The position numbers and the translations under genes are program-made. Below, piece by piece: positions 1 through 6,035 of a DNA stretch of 11,320 bases. Below the pieces are notes generated by a model. It was not told the DNA's origin and did not search any database. It was given only the letters and a program-made list of their open reading frames with translations. The first letter of the stretch is position 1, and each line of letters opens with the position of its first letter. Origin of the DNA: Phycisphaerae bacterium (GTDB taxonomy: Bacteria > Planctomycetota > Phycisphaerae > Phycisphaerales > SM1A02); assembly GCA_016873375.1 (NCBI GenBank), contig VGXJ01000033.1, positions 1-11,320 on the forward strand. Direction: 5' to 3'.

Positions 1-1633
1 TCGTGAGCTGTCGATCCAGTCCCAGCGGCTCGAAGGCAGGCTGCACGAGATCGCCCACGCGTGCGGCGAAGCTGCCGCGCGCCTGGGTCTGCGCATCCAA
101 TGCCTCGGCGGACGCCATCAGTTCCGCCGCGCGGGCCTCGTCGCCTGCGGCGATTGACGCGTTGGCCACGTTGCGCAGCGCAACCGATTCACGGGATGGT
201 TGGACCTTGGGAAAGGCACTGAGCCACCACATCACCACGCTGATCGCCAGGATCACGGTGGCGGCGTTGCGCAGGAAGAGCTGCGATCGATCGCGCGCCA
301 CATGGAACGCGGTGCGCAGGCTCGGGCGGCGATAGGGCGGCAGCTCCATGACCATCGCACGACCATCGCCGGCGAGGATGGTGCGCCGTAGCAGCCACGC
401 GGTGCCAAGCCCCGCAAGGATGCCGAGGGCATAGCAGCCCACGAACGCGAGGCCGGCCTTCCACGGCTCGCCCGCGAAGAGCAGGCCGCAGAGCAGCACA
501 TAGACGGGAATGCGCGCGGTGCAGCTCATGAACGGCGCGCAGAGGATTGTGGCGAGCCGGTCGCGCCGCCCCGGGATGAGCCGCGTGCTCATGATGCCCG
601 GCAGCGCGCACGCGTGACTCGAGAGCAGCGGCAGGAACGCCTGGCCCGGCAGGCCGAAGCGCCGCATGGTGCGATCGAGCGAGAGCGCAGCGCGCGCGAG
701 GTAGCCGGTGTCCTCGAGCAGTGCGAGCAGGAAGAAGAGCAGCGCGATCTGGGGCAGGAAGACGACCGTCGCGCCGATGCCGCTGACGACGCCATCGGCA
801 ATGAGATCGGCGATGAGACCGGCTGGCAACACATCGTGGACCACTCCGGCGAGCCAGCCGAAGACGGCATCGAGCGCATCCATCGGATAGCTCGCAAGCC
901 AGAAGATCGAGGTGAAGAGCAGGCCCATCGTCAGCGCGAAGGCCGCGATGCCGCCGACGGGATGGGTGAACGCGCGATCGAGTCGCTCCGTGAGCGGATC
1001 TGCCGAGGCGCGCATGGTGCGGCCACCTGCTCGCTCGAACACGCCCGCCGCCCAGTCGGCGCACGCTGCGGTTCCCGGTTCCGCCGCGGGGCAGGGTGCG
1101 GCGGGCATTGGCGGCGCCTGTCGCGTGGCCATGTCGTGGGCAGCGGTCGCGAGCGCAGTCAGGCCGATGCCGGTCCGGCCGCTCGCCTCGATCACCGGCA
1201 CGCCCAGATCCCGCGCGAGCGATGATGGATCGAGCACCAGCCCTGCACCGCGCGCGGCGTCGGTCATCGTGAGTGCGACCACGCAGGGCAGGCCGCGTCG
1301 CAGCACCGTGCTGGCGAACTGCAGGTTGCGCACCAGGTTGGTGGCATCGAGCACCAGCACCACGGCCTCGGGCACGGTGCCGAGGCGGCCGTCGATGCAC
1401 TCGGCACACAGCACGCTCTCGGGTAGGTCGAGCGCGAGCGAATAGATGCCAGGCAGGTCGATCACCTCGAGCGGCGCACCGGCGATCGTGCACTGGCCCA
1501 GATGATGATCGACGGTGCTGCCGGGGAAGTTTGCCGTGCGCGCACGAGCTCCACAGAGCGCGTTGAAGAGCGTGGTCTTGCCTGTGTTCGGATTGCCGAC
1601 GAGGGCGATCGTCGCGAGCTCTGGCCTGCTCAT
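1..1633 (-). CDS. feoB: Ferrous iron transporter FeoB, GTPase plus membrane domain (3' end beyond window)
   Basis: FeoB is the inner-membrane Fe(II) importer, with a cytosolic N-terminal G domain fused to a polytopic membrane domain. From the ATG at 1633, 544 codons are visible and the frame is still open at base 1. G-domain motifs are clear: the P-loop GNPNTGKT (residues 13-20), a G2 threonine in FPGSTV (T40), G3 DLPG (59-62) and a G5-like SGRTG near 151. The G4 site reads TMTD (122-125) instead of the usual NxxD. The membrane domain carries both gate regions. The first has FLPQ, then LLEDTGYLARAA, then SSHACALPGIMSTR, where most FeoBs have a GFGCNVPA-like sequence. The second is PFMSCTARIPVYVLL. 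The ATGA overlap with feoA and the lack of a clear Shine-Dalgarno suggest translational coupling. Family assignment is certain; only the C-terminal part is missing. Confidence 0.97.
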   Translation of the reverse strand, partial: MSRPELATIALVGNPNTGKTTLFNALCGARARTANFPGSTVDHHLGQCTIAGAPLEVIDLPGIYSLALDLPESVLCAECIDGRLGTVPEAVVLVLDATNLVRNLQFASTVLRRGLPCVVALTMTDAARGAGLVLDPSSLARDLGVPVIEASGRTGIGLTALATAAHDMATRQAPPMPAAPCPAAEPGTAACADWAAGVFERAGGRTMRASADPLTERLDRAFTHPVGGIAAFALTMGLLFTSIFWLASYPMDALDAVFGWLAGVVHDVLPAGLIADLIADGVVSGIGATVVFLPQIALLFFLLALLEDTGYLARAALSLDRTMRRFGLPGQAFLPLLSSHACALPGIMSTRLIPGRRDRLATILCAPFMSCTARIPVYVLLCGLLFAGEPWKAGLAFVGCYALGILAGLGTAWLLRRTILAGDGRAMVMELPPYRRPSLRTAFHVARDRSQLFLRNAATVILAISVVMWWLSAFPKVQPSRESVALRNVANASIAAGDEARAAELMASAEALDAQTQARGSFAARVGDLVQPAFEPLGLDRQLT

Positions 1634-1893
1634 GACGCGTCGTCGATCGGCGTGACCATGATCCGCGCGGCAACCTGCTCGTCGATGCCCAGCCGGGTGG
1701 TATCCACCTGGACGATGCACGCGTGGCCGCTTCGGCAGAGCCGGACCTCGCAGCGTTCGCCCAGTCCCATCGCTGTCAGCAGGCACCTGTCGCCTTCTGG
1801 CAGTGCATCGAGCGCCGAGCACTCCACGGTGGCCCGGCGCCCGGGGGCGAGCTGGGTCAGCGGAATGCGGATGGGCGGGGTGGGAGTCGTCAC
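1630..1893 (-). CDS. feoA: FeoA, SH3-like partner of FeoB
   Basis: This is a small cytosolic FeoA-type protein of 87 residues that works with FeoB in Fe(II) uptake. It shows the family pattern: PLTQLAPGRRATV at the N-terminus, the LLTAMGLGERCEV core, and a closing DTTRLGIDEQVAARIMV strand-helix region. I chose the GTG at 1893 because it is the first start after the upstream gene's stop and leaves a normal-length FeoA. A longer in-frame extension to an ATG at 2067 would overlap the preceding gene and looks arginine-rich and unnatural. No strong Shine-Dalgarno precedes the GTG (only an ACGAG), and the Fur-box candidate ends 12 bases upstream, so the leader may be very short. Its stop overlaps the feoB ATG (ATGA). 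It has five cysteines (25, 37, 48, 53, 59), which is many for a FeoA. Confidence 0.92.
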   Translation of the reverse strand: MTTPTPPIRIPLTQLAPGRRATVECSALDALPEGDRCLLTAMGLGERCEVRLCRSGHACIVQVDTTRLGIDEQVAARIMVTPIDDAS

Positions 1894-1905
1894 GCGCGGC
1901 TCGTG

Positions 1906-1922
1906 TTGAGAACGAGTCTCAA
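1906..1922 (-). promoter_or_regulatory. Fur-box candidate upstream of feoAB
   Basis: The 17-mer TTGAGAACGAGTCTCAA has perfect 6-base arms (TTGAGA/TCTCAA) around a 5-base centre. It matches the Fur-type inverted repeat TTGAGAATGATTCTCAA at 15 of 17 positions, and the 7-1-7 consensus TGATAATNATTATCA at about 11 of 15. It lies wholly within the 31-base gap between the [2Fe-2S] protein's stop and the feoA GTG, where Fur-type repression of feoAB by iron would be expected. A weak TAGTAT (minus strand, 1927-1922) could be a -10 overlapping the box; I see no convincing -35. Binding is inferred from sequence only. Confidence 0.7.
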
Positions 1923-1924
1923 TA

Positions 1925-2227
1925 CTAGCCGCGTTGCCAGGCAACCGCGTCCGAGGCTTCGTCGCCCTGATGGATCTTGCCGGCAGTCTTGTAGGCCGAG
2001 CGCTTGGCCACGTACTCCTCGGGCGAGATGGCCAGGTCAGGCTGCTGTCCCGCCGTGTGCTGGGCATGAAGACGGCACAGAAACGGCACGCACCAACCGC
2101 AGCCTGTGCCGGCCTGCAGGCACTGGTTGAGTTGGCTGGGCACGGTCGGCTGCTCGCGCTCCATGTAGGTCGTGAGTTTGTGCAGGCTCACCTTGAAGCA
2201 GACGCAGACGTGGTCATGCTGGTCCAT
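1925..2227 (-). CDS. BFD-like [2Fe-2S]-binding protein
   Basis: This is a 100-residue cytosolic protein with the bacterioferritin-associated-ferredoxin cysteine pattern: C8-x-C10 near the N-terminus and C43-x-x-C46 (GTGCGWCVPFL), 33 residues apart. In BFD-like domains these four cysteines hold one [2Fe-2S] cluster. Two further cysteines (36, 51) lie nearby. After about residue 60 the sequence is a short hydrophilic tail with no recognised domain. An AAAGGA Shine-Dalgarno about 10 bases before the ATG supports this start. It follows the secreted coiled-coil gene by 13 bases and precedes feoA by 31 bases, so a role in mobilising stored iron or in Fe-S electron transfer alongside Feo uptake is plausible. 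No bacterioferritin gene is in the window, so I do not give it the name bfd. The cluster-binding family is well supported; the partner is unknown. Confidence 0.9.
   Translation of the reverse strand: MDQHDHVCVCFKVSLHKLTTYMEREQPTVPSQLNQCLQAGTGCGWCVPFLCRLHAQHTAGQQPDLAISPEEYVAKRSAYKTAGKIHQGDEASDAVAWQRG
1930..1949. repeat. Short dyad at the 3' end of the [2Fe-2S] protein gene
   Basis: TTGCC-A-GGCAA is a perfect 5-base inverted repeat with a one-base centre. It is extended by CGCG on both sides, with one extra base in the right arm. It codes for the last residues of the [2Fe-2S] protein and ends just beside the Fur-box candidate. It could be a second operator half-site for feoAB or simply coding sequence. 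It lacks a U-tract, so it is not an intrinsic terminator. Confidence 0.3.
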
Positions 2228-2240
2228 AGGGCCGGTCCTT

Positions 2241-3092
2241 TCAGGTGCCGAGCACCGCTTGGGTCACGATCACGCGGCCTTCCAGACACGGTCCGATGAA
2301 GCGGTCGTTGCGGAAGGGACGAGCCTCCTGCTGGTCAAGATCGATCGTCAGCTCGAGTGTTGCGAGCCCGCGCAGGGTTGCGCGACGGCCGGCAATGGCC
2401 ACGCCGCGCCACGACTTGGCCGCAGCACCGGTGAGTTCGATCGTGCACGGCCCGAATTCGTGCCCTGCATCGTCGACGACGACGGCTTGGATGAGGACGC
2501 GACCGCTGCGCGCCGACATGGCCTCGACCAAGCGCACAGACCAGGTGACCTCGCGCCGCATGGAGCGAGCGGTGGCGGCGGTCCATGGCTTGAGTTCGCG
2601 CTGGTACGCCGAACGCTCCTTGGGATCGCTTGAGCCCGCGCGCGCGCCGAAGTCTTCGCGCAGTCGGATCCGCACGGCATTGAGCATCGCCTCCGGCGAG
2701 GCAAAGTCCGCCGCAGCTGCATCGTTCACGGGCTCAGGTTCGCTGGGCACCCCCGGCGTGGGCTGAGTTGGTGGCATGAGAGGATCGGCCGGAAATGGCT
2801 CCAGGGGATCGGGTGCAGCAGGCGCAGCGGGTGTGGCTGGCGCAGGCTCCGGCGCAGGCTCTGGCTCTGCTGGAACAGAGGGTTCACCCTTGCGTTCGCA
2901 GTCGGCGAGCTTGGCTTCGAGTTCGGTGACCTTGGCGGCCAGGACCTGCACATCGATGTCCTTGCGGCGCACCTGCTCCTTGAGGGCATCGACCTGACGC
3001 TGCAGGTCGTTGTCGACCTGCGCGTCGGCGCGCGGCACGCCGAGTGCGGCAAGCGCGACAAACATCAAGGCGATGGCTCGCGTTGTGATCAT
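2241..3092 (-). CDS. Secreted coiled-coil, proline-rich protein of unknown function
   Basis: I do not recognise this family. The 283-residue product starts with a Sec signal peptide (residues 1-24, a hydrophobic run ending ADA-Q, likely signal peptidase I site). Then come a heptad-like helical segment (about 26-66, leucine/valine/isoleucine spaced, ending at C65), a proline/glutamate/alanine-rich spacer (71-121) and a C-terminal region (130-283). The C-terminal region looks like alternating beta strands with cysteines at 216 and 269. This layout suits a periplasmic or surface protein that oligomerises through the coiled coil and carries a folded C-terminal domain. The ATG at 3092 is chosen because it begins the signal peptide and has a GGAAGGAT Shine-Dalgarno; an upstream ATG at 3146 would add 18 non-signal residues overlapping the divergent gene. 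It is probably co-transcribed with the [2Fe-2S] protein 13 bases downstream. A link to iron is positional only. Confidence 0.82.
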   Translation of the reverse strand: MITTRAIALMFVALAALGVPRADAQVDNDLQRQVDALKEQVRRKDIDVQVLAAKVTELEAKLADCERKGEPSVPAEPEPAPEPAPATPAAPAAPDPLEPFPADPLMPPTQPTPGVPSEPEPVNDAAAADFASPEAMLNAVRIRLREDFGARAGSSDPKERSAYQRELKPWTAATARSMRREVTWSVRLVEAMSARSGRVLIQAVVVDDAGHEFGPCTIELTGAAAKSWRGVAIAGRRATLRGLATLELTIDLDQQEARPFRNDRFIGPCLEGRVIVTQAVLGT

Positions 3093-3126
3093 CGAGGGGT
3101 ATCCTTCCGTAGAGGAGCGTACTGCC
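3093..3126. promoter_or_regulatory. 34-base divergent start region with two facing Shine-Dalgarno sequences
   Basis: Only 34 bases separate the ATG at 3092 (minus) from the ATG at 3127 (plus). They hold the minus-strand Shine-Dalgarno (GGAAGGAT, about 3100-3107) and the plus-strand one (AGAGGAG, 3111-3117), nearly touching. There is no room for two promoters, so transcription of each gene probably starts inside the other's 5' coding part, giving transcripts complementary at their 5' ends. No good -35/-10 pair was found in either direction. Confidence 0.6.
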
Positions 3127-4989
3127 ATGGATCTGATCGAACGCATCGTCCGTCGCTGCCAAGGTCGCTACGCCGTGCAGGCGTGGGCCCGCGCATTCCT
3201 GTGGGCGCTGCTTGTGGCAAGCGGATTGCCGATCGTGTGGGTCGCCGTGGCCAAGATCGTGGGCGATCGTTGGGACGCAGCAGGCGATCCGCAGTGGATG
3301 GCGCTCGCAAGCGTGGCGGCCCTTGTGGGAGCGGGCATCGCCGCACTCGTCATGCGCGACAACACGCCGTCGCCCGTGGCCATGGCCAGCGTGATCGATG
3401 CCCAGCTTGATCTCAAGGACCGCTTGTCGACGGCGCTTGCCGTGCGTGATCGCCAGGATCCCTTTGCGCAGGCCGCCGTGCAGGATGCCATGCACCTGGC
3501 CAATGAGCGCGGACTGGTTCACCTGTGGCGCCGTGCGCTGCCCTTCACCCTGCCGCGGCTCTGGTGGGGCGGGCCGAGCGCACTGGCGCTTGCTTGGCTG
3601 CTCTTCATGGTGGTTCCCGCATGGTCGACCGCGCAGGCGGATGCATCAGCGACCGATCCAGGCAGTGCGTCGCGCGTCGAGGACATGAAGGCGCGCCTTG
3701 AAGCGGTTGTGAAGACCGTGACCGACGATCCGCGCCTGAGCGAGGAGATGGCTGCCGAGATTCGCCGCGCGAACGAAGCGCTTGATGGCCAGGATGACAA
3801 GAGCCTGGCGGAGAAGGAGCGCGAGCTGGCCAAGCGCCTGACTGAGATGGCGCAGAAGCTTGAGTCACTCAAGGAGAGCGCCCAGGCCAAGGGCATGGAG
3901 CAGACCAAGGATGCCCTTGCCAAGCTCGAAGTTCCCAAGAACAGTGCCGTTGCGCCGCTCACCGAGGCACTCAAGCAGGGCGACATCGCCGCGGCGAAGG
4001 AGGCGATGAAGGACCTGCAGCAGAAGATGAAGGATGGCTCGATGACCGACGCCGAGCGCGAGCAGGCGAAGAAGGATCTCGAGGCCCTGGCGAAGAAGCT
4101 GCAGGAGATGGCCAAGGACAAGGATGCCTTGCGCAAGTCGCTTGAGGATGCAGGCCTCGATCCCAACATGGCCGACAGCCCTGAAGCGCTCAAGCGTGCC
4201 ATCGAGCAGTCGAAGCAGCTCAACGAGGCACAGAAGGAACAGCTCAAGCAGGCGCTCGACGCGGCGCAACAGATGCAGCAGAACATGCAGCAGCTGAGCA
4301 ACGCCTGCAAGCAGTGCCAGAACCCCGGCCAATCCGGCCAGAAGGGTCAGCAGGGCCAGAAGGGCCAGAAGGGCCAAAAGGGCGAGCAGGGCAAGGAGGG
4401 CGAGCAGGGCAGCCAGGACCAGCCCTCGGACGGCGAACAGGGCGAGTCCGATGAGGCGAAGGATGCCGCTGCCGGCGAGGCGAGTGAACTGCTGAACGAC
4501 ATGGAGGCTCAGGAGCAGATGGACCAGGCCGGTCAGTGCGCTGGTGGCCAGTGCAAGGGCGGCGACGGACCAGCCAAGCTCGCGCAGGGCGGTCAGAGCG
4601 AAGGACTGGACGGCGATAGCTCTGGCTCCGGCATGGGCAAGCGCGGCCAAGGAAGCGGCGGCCAAGCGCCCCGCGAAGTCACGAAGACCAACACCGTCAA
4701 GCGCCGCGAGAAGGTCGAGAAGGGCCAGGGGCCGATCATCGCGCGCCAGCTGGTCGAGGGCCCGGCGATCACGGGTGAGGCCGCCACCGCGCTTCAGTCC
4801 GTGGCCGGCGATGTCACGCGCAAGGCCGAGAGCGCCACAGCGGAAGACCCGGTTCCTCCTCACCTGAAGGATTCCCATCGCCGCTACTTCGGTGATGTCA
4901 AGAAGCAGATCGATCGCAAGACCGGCGGCCAAGGCAGCGCTGCGGGTCAGCCTGCTGGAGCGGCACCGAGCCAGGGGGGAACGAAGTGA
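3127..4989 (+). CDS. DUF4175-like membrane protein with long coiled coil and Gly/Gln-rich tail
   Basis: This 620-residue membrane protein resembles the low-complexity DUF4175-type proteins found beside MoxR/DUF58/VWA genes in planctomycetes; no biochemical role is known. Three likely transmembrane segments (about 22-45, 58-76, 147-165) bracket a DLKDRLSTALAV block (95-106) typical of the group. A very long charged helical region follows (about 184-395, rich in Lys, Glu, Gln, Ala and Leu). Next come ten Gly-X-Y triplets (401-430), an acidic stretch, and a basic/flexible C-terminus. Two cysteine pairs flank the collagen-like part: C394-x-x-C397 and C471-x4-C476. The ATG at 3127 is preferred over an ATG at 3010 because it has an AGAGGAG Shine-Dalgarno and avoids overlapping the divergent signal-peptide gene. 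Its stop overlaps the next gene's start (GTGA). It may be a scaffold for the downstream VWA protein, but that is inference. Confidence 0.85.
   Translation: MDLIERIVRRCQGRYAVQAWARAFLWALLVASGLPIVWVAVAKIVGDRWDAAGDPQWMALASVAALVGAGIAALVMRDNTPSPVAMASVIDAQLDLKDRLSTALAVRDRQDPFAQAAVQDAMHLANERGLVHLWRRALPFTLPRLWWGGPSALALAWLLFMVVPAWSTAQADASATDPGSASRVEDMKARLEAVVKTVTDDPRLSEEMAAEIRRANEALDGQDDKSLAEKERELAKRLTEMAQKLESLKESAQAKGMEQTKDALAKLEVPKNSAVAPLTEALKQGDIAAAKEAMKDLQQKMKDGSMTDAEREQAKKDLEALAKKLQEMAKDKDALRKSLEDAGLDPNMADSPEALKRAIEQSKQLNEAQKEQLKQALDAAQQMQQNMQQLSNACKQCQNPGQSGQKGQQGQKGQKGQKGEQGKEGEQGSQDQPSDGEQGESDEAKDAAAGEASELLNDMEAQEQMDQAGQCAGGQCKGGDGPAKLAQGGQSEGLDGDSSGSGMGKRGQGSGGQAPREVTKTNTVKRREKVEKGQGPIIARQLVEGPAITGEAATALQSVAGDVTRKAESATAEDPVPPHLKDSHRRYFGDVKKQIDRKTGGQGSAAGQPAGAAPSQGGTK
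4327..4416 (+). repeat. Collagen-like Gly-X-Y repeat with 9-base tandem units
   Basis: Ten consecutive Gly-X-Y triplets (GQS, GQK, GQQ, GQK x3, GEQ, GKE, GEQ, GSQ) are encoded by near-identical 9-base units of the type GGCCAGAAG. Proline is absent from the X and Y positions, so a stable collagen triple helix is doubtful; a flexible linker is more likely. Slipped-strand changes in copy number could occur here. Confidence 0.85.
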
Positions 4990-6035
4990 AGCACTCGCCC
5001 ATCCGTGGTGTACGCGCGCACTGTTGGCTCCTGTGCGTCGCGACGGTGGCACTGGCTGCCTGCGGCAAGTCACCCGACCTCATCGTGTACGTGAGTGCCG
5101 ATGAGCAGGTCGCCCGGCCGATCATCGAATCATTCGAGGGGGAGTCCGGCCTGAAGGTCGGTGTGCGCTACGACACCGAGGCCACCAAGACAACCGCGTT
5201 GGCGAGCCTGCTCAGGGCTGAACGCGAGCGGCCGCGTGCCGATGTCTTCTGGAGCAGCGAGTGCTTCGCGGTCGCCCAACTGGCCGCGGAGGGTTCGTTC
5301 GAGCCGCTGGATGCGGGCGTCTTCGGCGAGTGGCCGGTGGATTGCCGCGACGGTGAACGACGCTGGTTCGGCCTCAGCGCGCGGGCGCGAGTCTTGGTGA
5401 TCGCCCCCGATCGCATCAAGCCCGAGGAACTTCCCGACACGTGGATGGACCTCGTCCGACCATGGTGGAAGGGGCGCATCGCGATGGCGGATCCCCGCTT
5501 CGGGACGACGCGCGGACACCTCGGTGCAATGCAGTCGTTCTTCGAGCGCAAGCTCCGGATCCCCGGCTACTGGGAAGCGTTCATCGAGGGACTCGCGGCC
5601 AACGAGCCGCGGCTCCTGACTGGTGGCAATGCCGCGGTTGTGGACGCGGTTGCGCGCGGCGAGGCCGACATCGGCCTGACCGACACCGATGATGTGCTCG
5701 CGGCCCAGGCGCGTGGTGCGAAGGTTCAGTGGATCATGCCGCGCCACGACCCCGTCGCCGATCCGGGCGGCGGCACGCTGCTGATTCCCAACACGGTGGC
5801 CCTGATTGCCGGTGCTCCGCATCGCTCCAACGCCATCTGGTTCATGGAGTACATGCTGAGCCCGGGTGTGCAGGCGCGCATCGCCGCAAGCGAGAGCCGC
5901 AACTGGCCGCTTGGCGTGGAATCGTCGCCCGACCTCGATCCTTTGCCGGATGACCCGATGCGCGTGGACATCCAGGATGCTGCGGATCGCATGGATGCCG
6001 CCGTGGCGGACCTCATGAAGGCGATCGGGCAGTGA
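4986..6035 (+). CDS. ABC transporter solute-binding lipoprotein, FbpA/FutA fold class
   Basis: The product is an extracytoplasmic solute-binding lipoprotein of 349 residues. The N-terminus is a lipoprotein signal peptide with lipobox L23-A-A-C26. The mature part follows the iron(III)-binding-protein plan: LIVYVSAD as the first strand, ADVFWSSE (85-92), a GTTRGHLGAM hinge-like segment, RGEADIGLTDTDD (224-236), and IPNTVALIAGAPH followed by WFMEYMLSP. By my manual alignment, D235-D236 fall where FbpA and FutA carry the Fe(III)-binding Tyr-Tyr pair, so iron as substrate is not secure; another anion or metal is possible. The start is GTG at 4986, overlapping the previous stop as GTGA and preceded by an AGGGGGGA Shine-Dalgarno. 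It overlaps the permease gene by GTGA as well. The two are presumably partners. No ABC ATPase is in the window. Confidence 0.92.
   Translation: MKHSPIRGVRAHCWLLCVATVALAACGKSPDLIVYVSADEQVARPIIESFEGESGLKVGVRYDTEATKTTALASLLRAERERPRADVFWSSECFAVAQLAAEGSFEPLDAGVFGEWPVDCRDGERRWFGLSARARVLVIAPDRIKPEELPDTWMDLVRPWWKGRIAMADPRFGTTRGHLGAMQSFFERKLRIPGYWEAFIEGLAANEPRLLTGGNAAVVDAVARGEADIGLTDTDDVLAAQARGAKVQWIMPRHDPVADPGGGTLLIPNTVALIAGAPHRSNAIWFMEYMLSPGVQARIAASESRNWPLGVESSPDLDPLPDDPMRVDIQDAADRMDAAVADLMKAIGQ

Noticed and set aside
189..1673. 494-codon minus-strand frame within the feoB region
   Set aside because: It is frame-shifted from feoB, arginine/alanine-rich and without motifs. The true frame carries the complete FeoB motif series and is open to the window edge.
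1630..2067. Longer 145-residue version of FeoA starting at 2067
   Set aside because: The extra 58 residues are Arg/Ser/Pro-rich, overlap the [2Fe-2S] gene in another frame and match no FeoA feature.
3010..3126. Upstream ATG extension of the DUF4175-like gene
   Set aside because: It would overlap the divergent gene's signal peptide coding region and lacks a good Shine-Dalgarno, whereas ATG 3127 has AGAGGAG at suitable spacing.
3519..4310. 263-codon serine/cysteine-rich minus-strand frame
   Set aside because: It is an antisense shadow of the coiled-coil gene, with serine, leucine and cysteine runs typical of reversed helical low complexity.
4327..4416. Tandem 9-base units as a possible CRISPR-like or regulatory repeat
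   Set aside because: The units are in frame, encode Gly-X-Y triplets and have no spacers.
3865..5073. 402-codon leucine-rich minus-strand frame resembling a membrane protein
   Set aside because: The leucines are the reverse complement of the Lys/Glu/Gln codons (AAG, GAG, CAG) of the coiled-coil gene on the plus strand.
4986..6035. Confident naming of the binding protein as an iron(III) transporter (fbpA/futA)
   Set aside because: The Tyr-Tyr iron ligands appear replaced by Asp-Asp and there is no Fur-type box upstream of the gene, so only the fold class is called.
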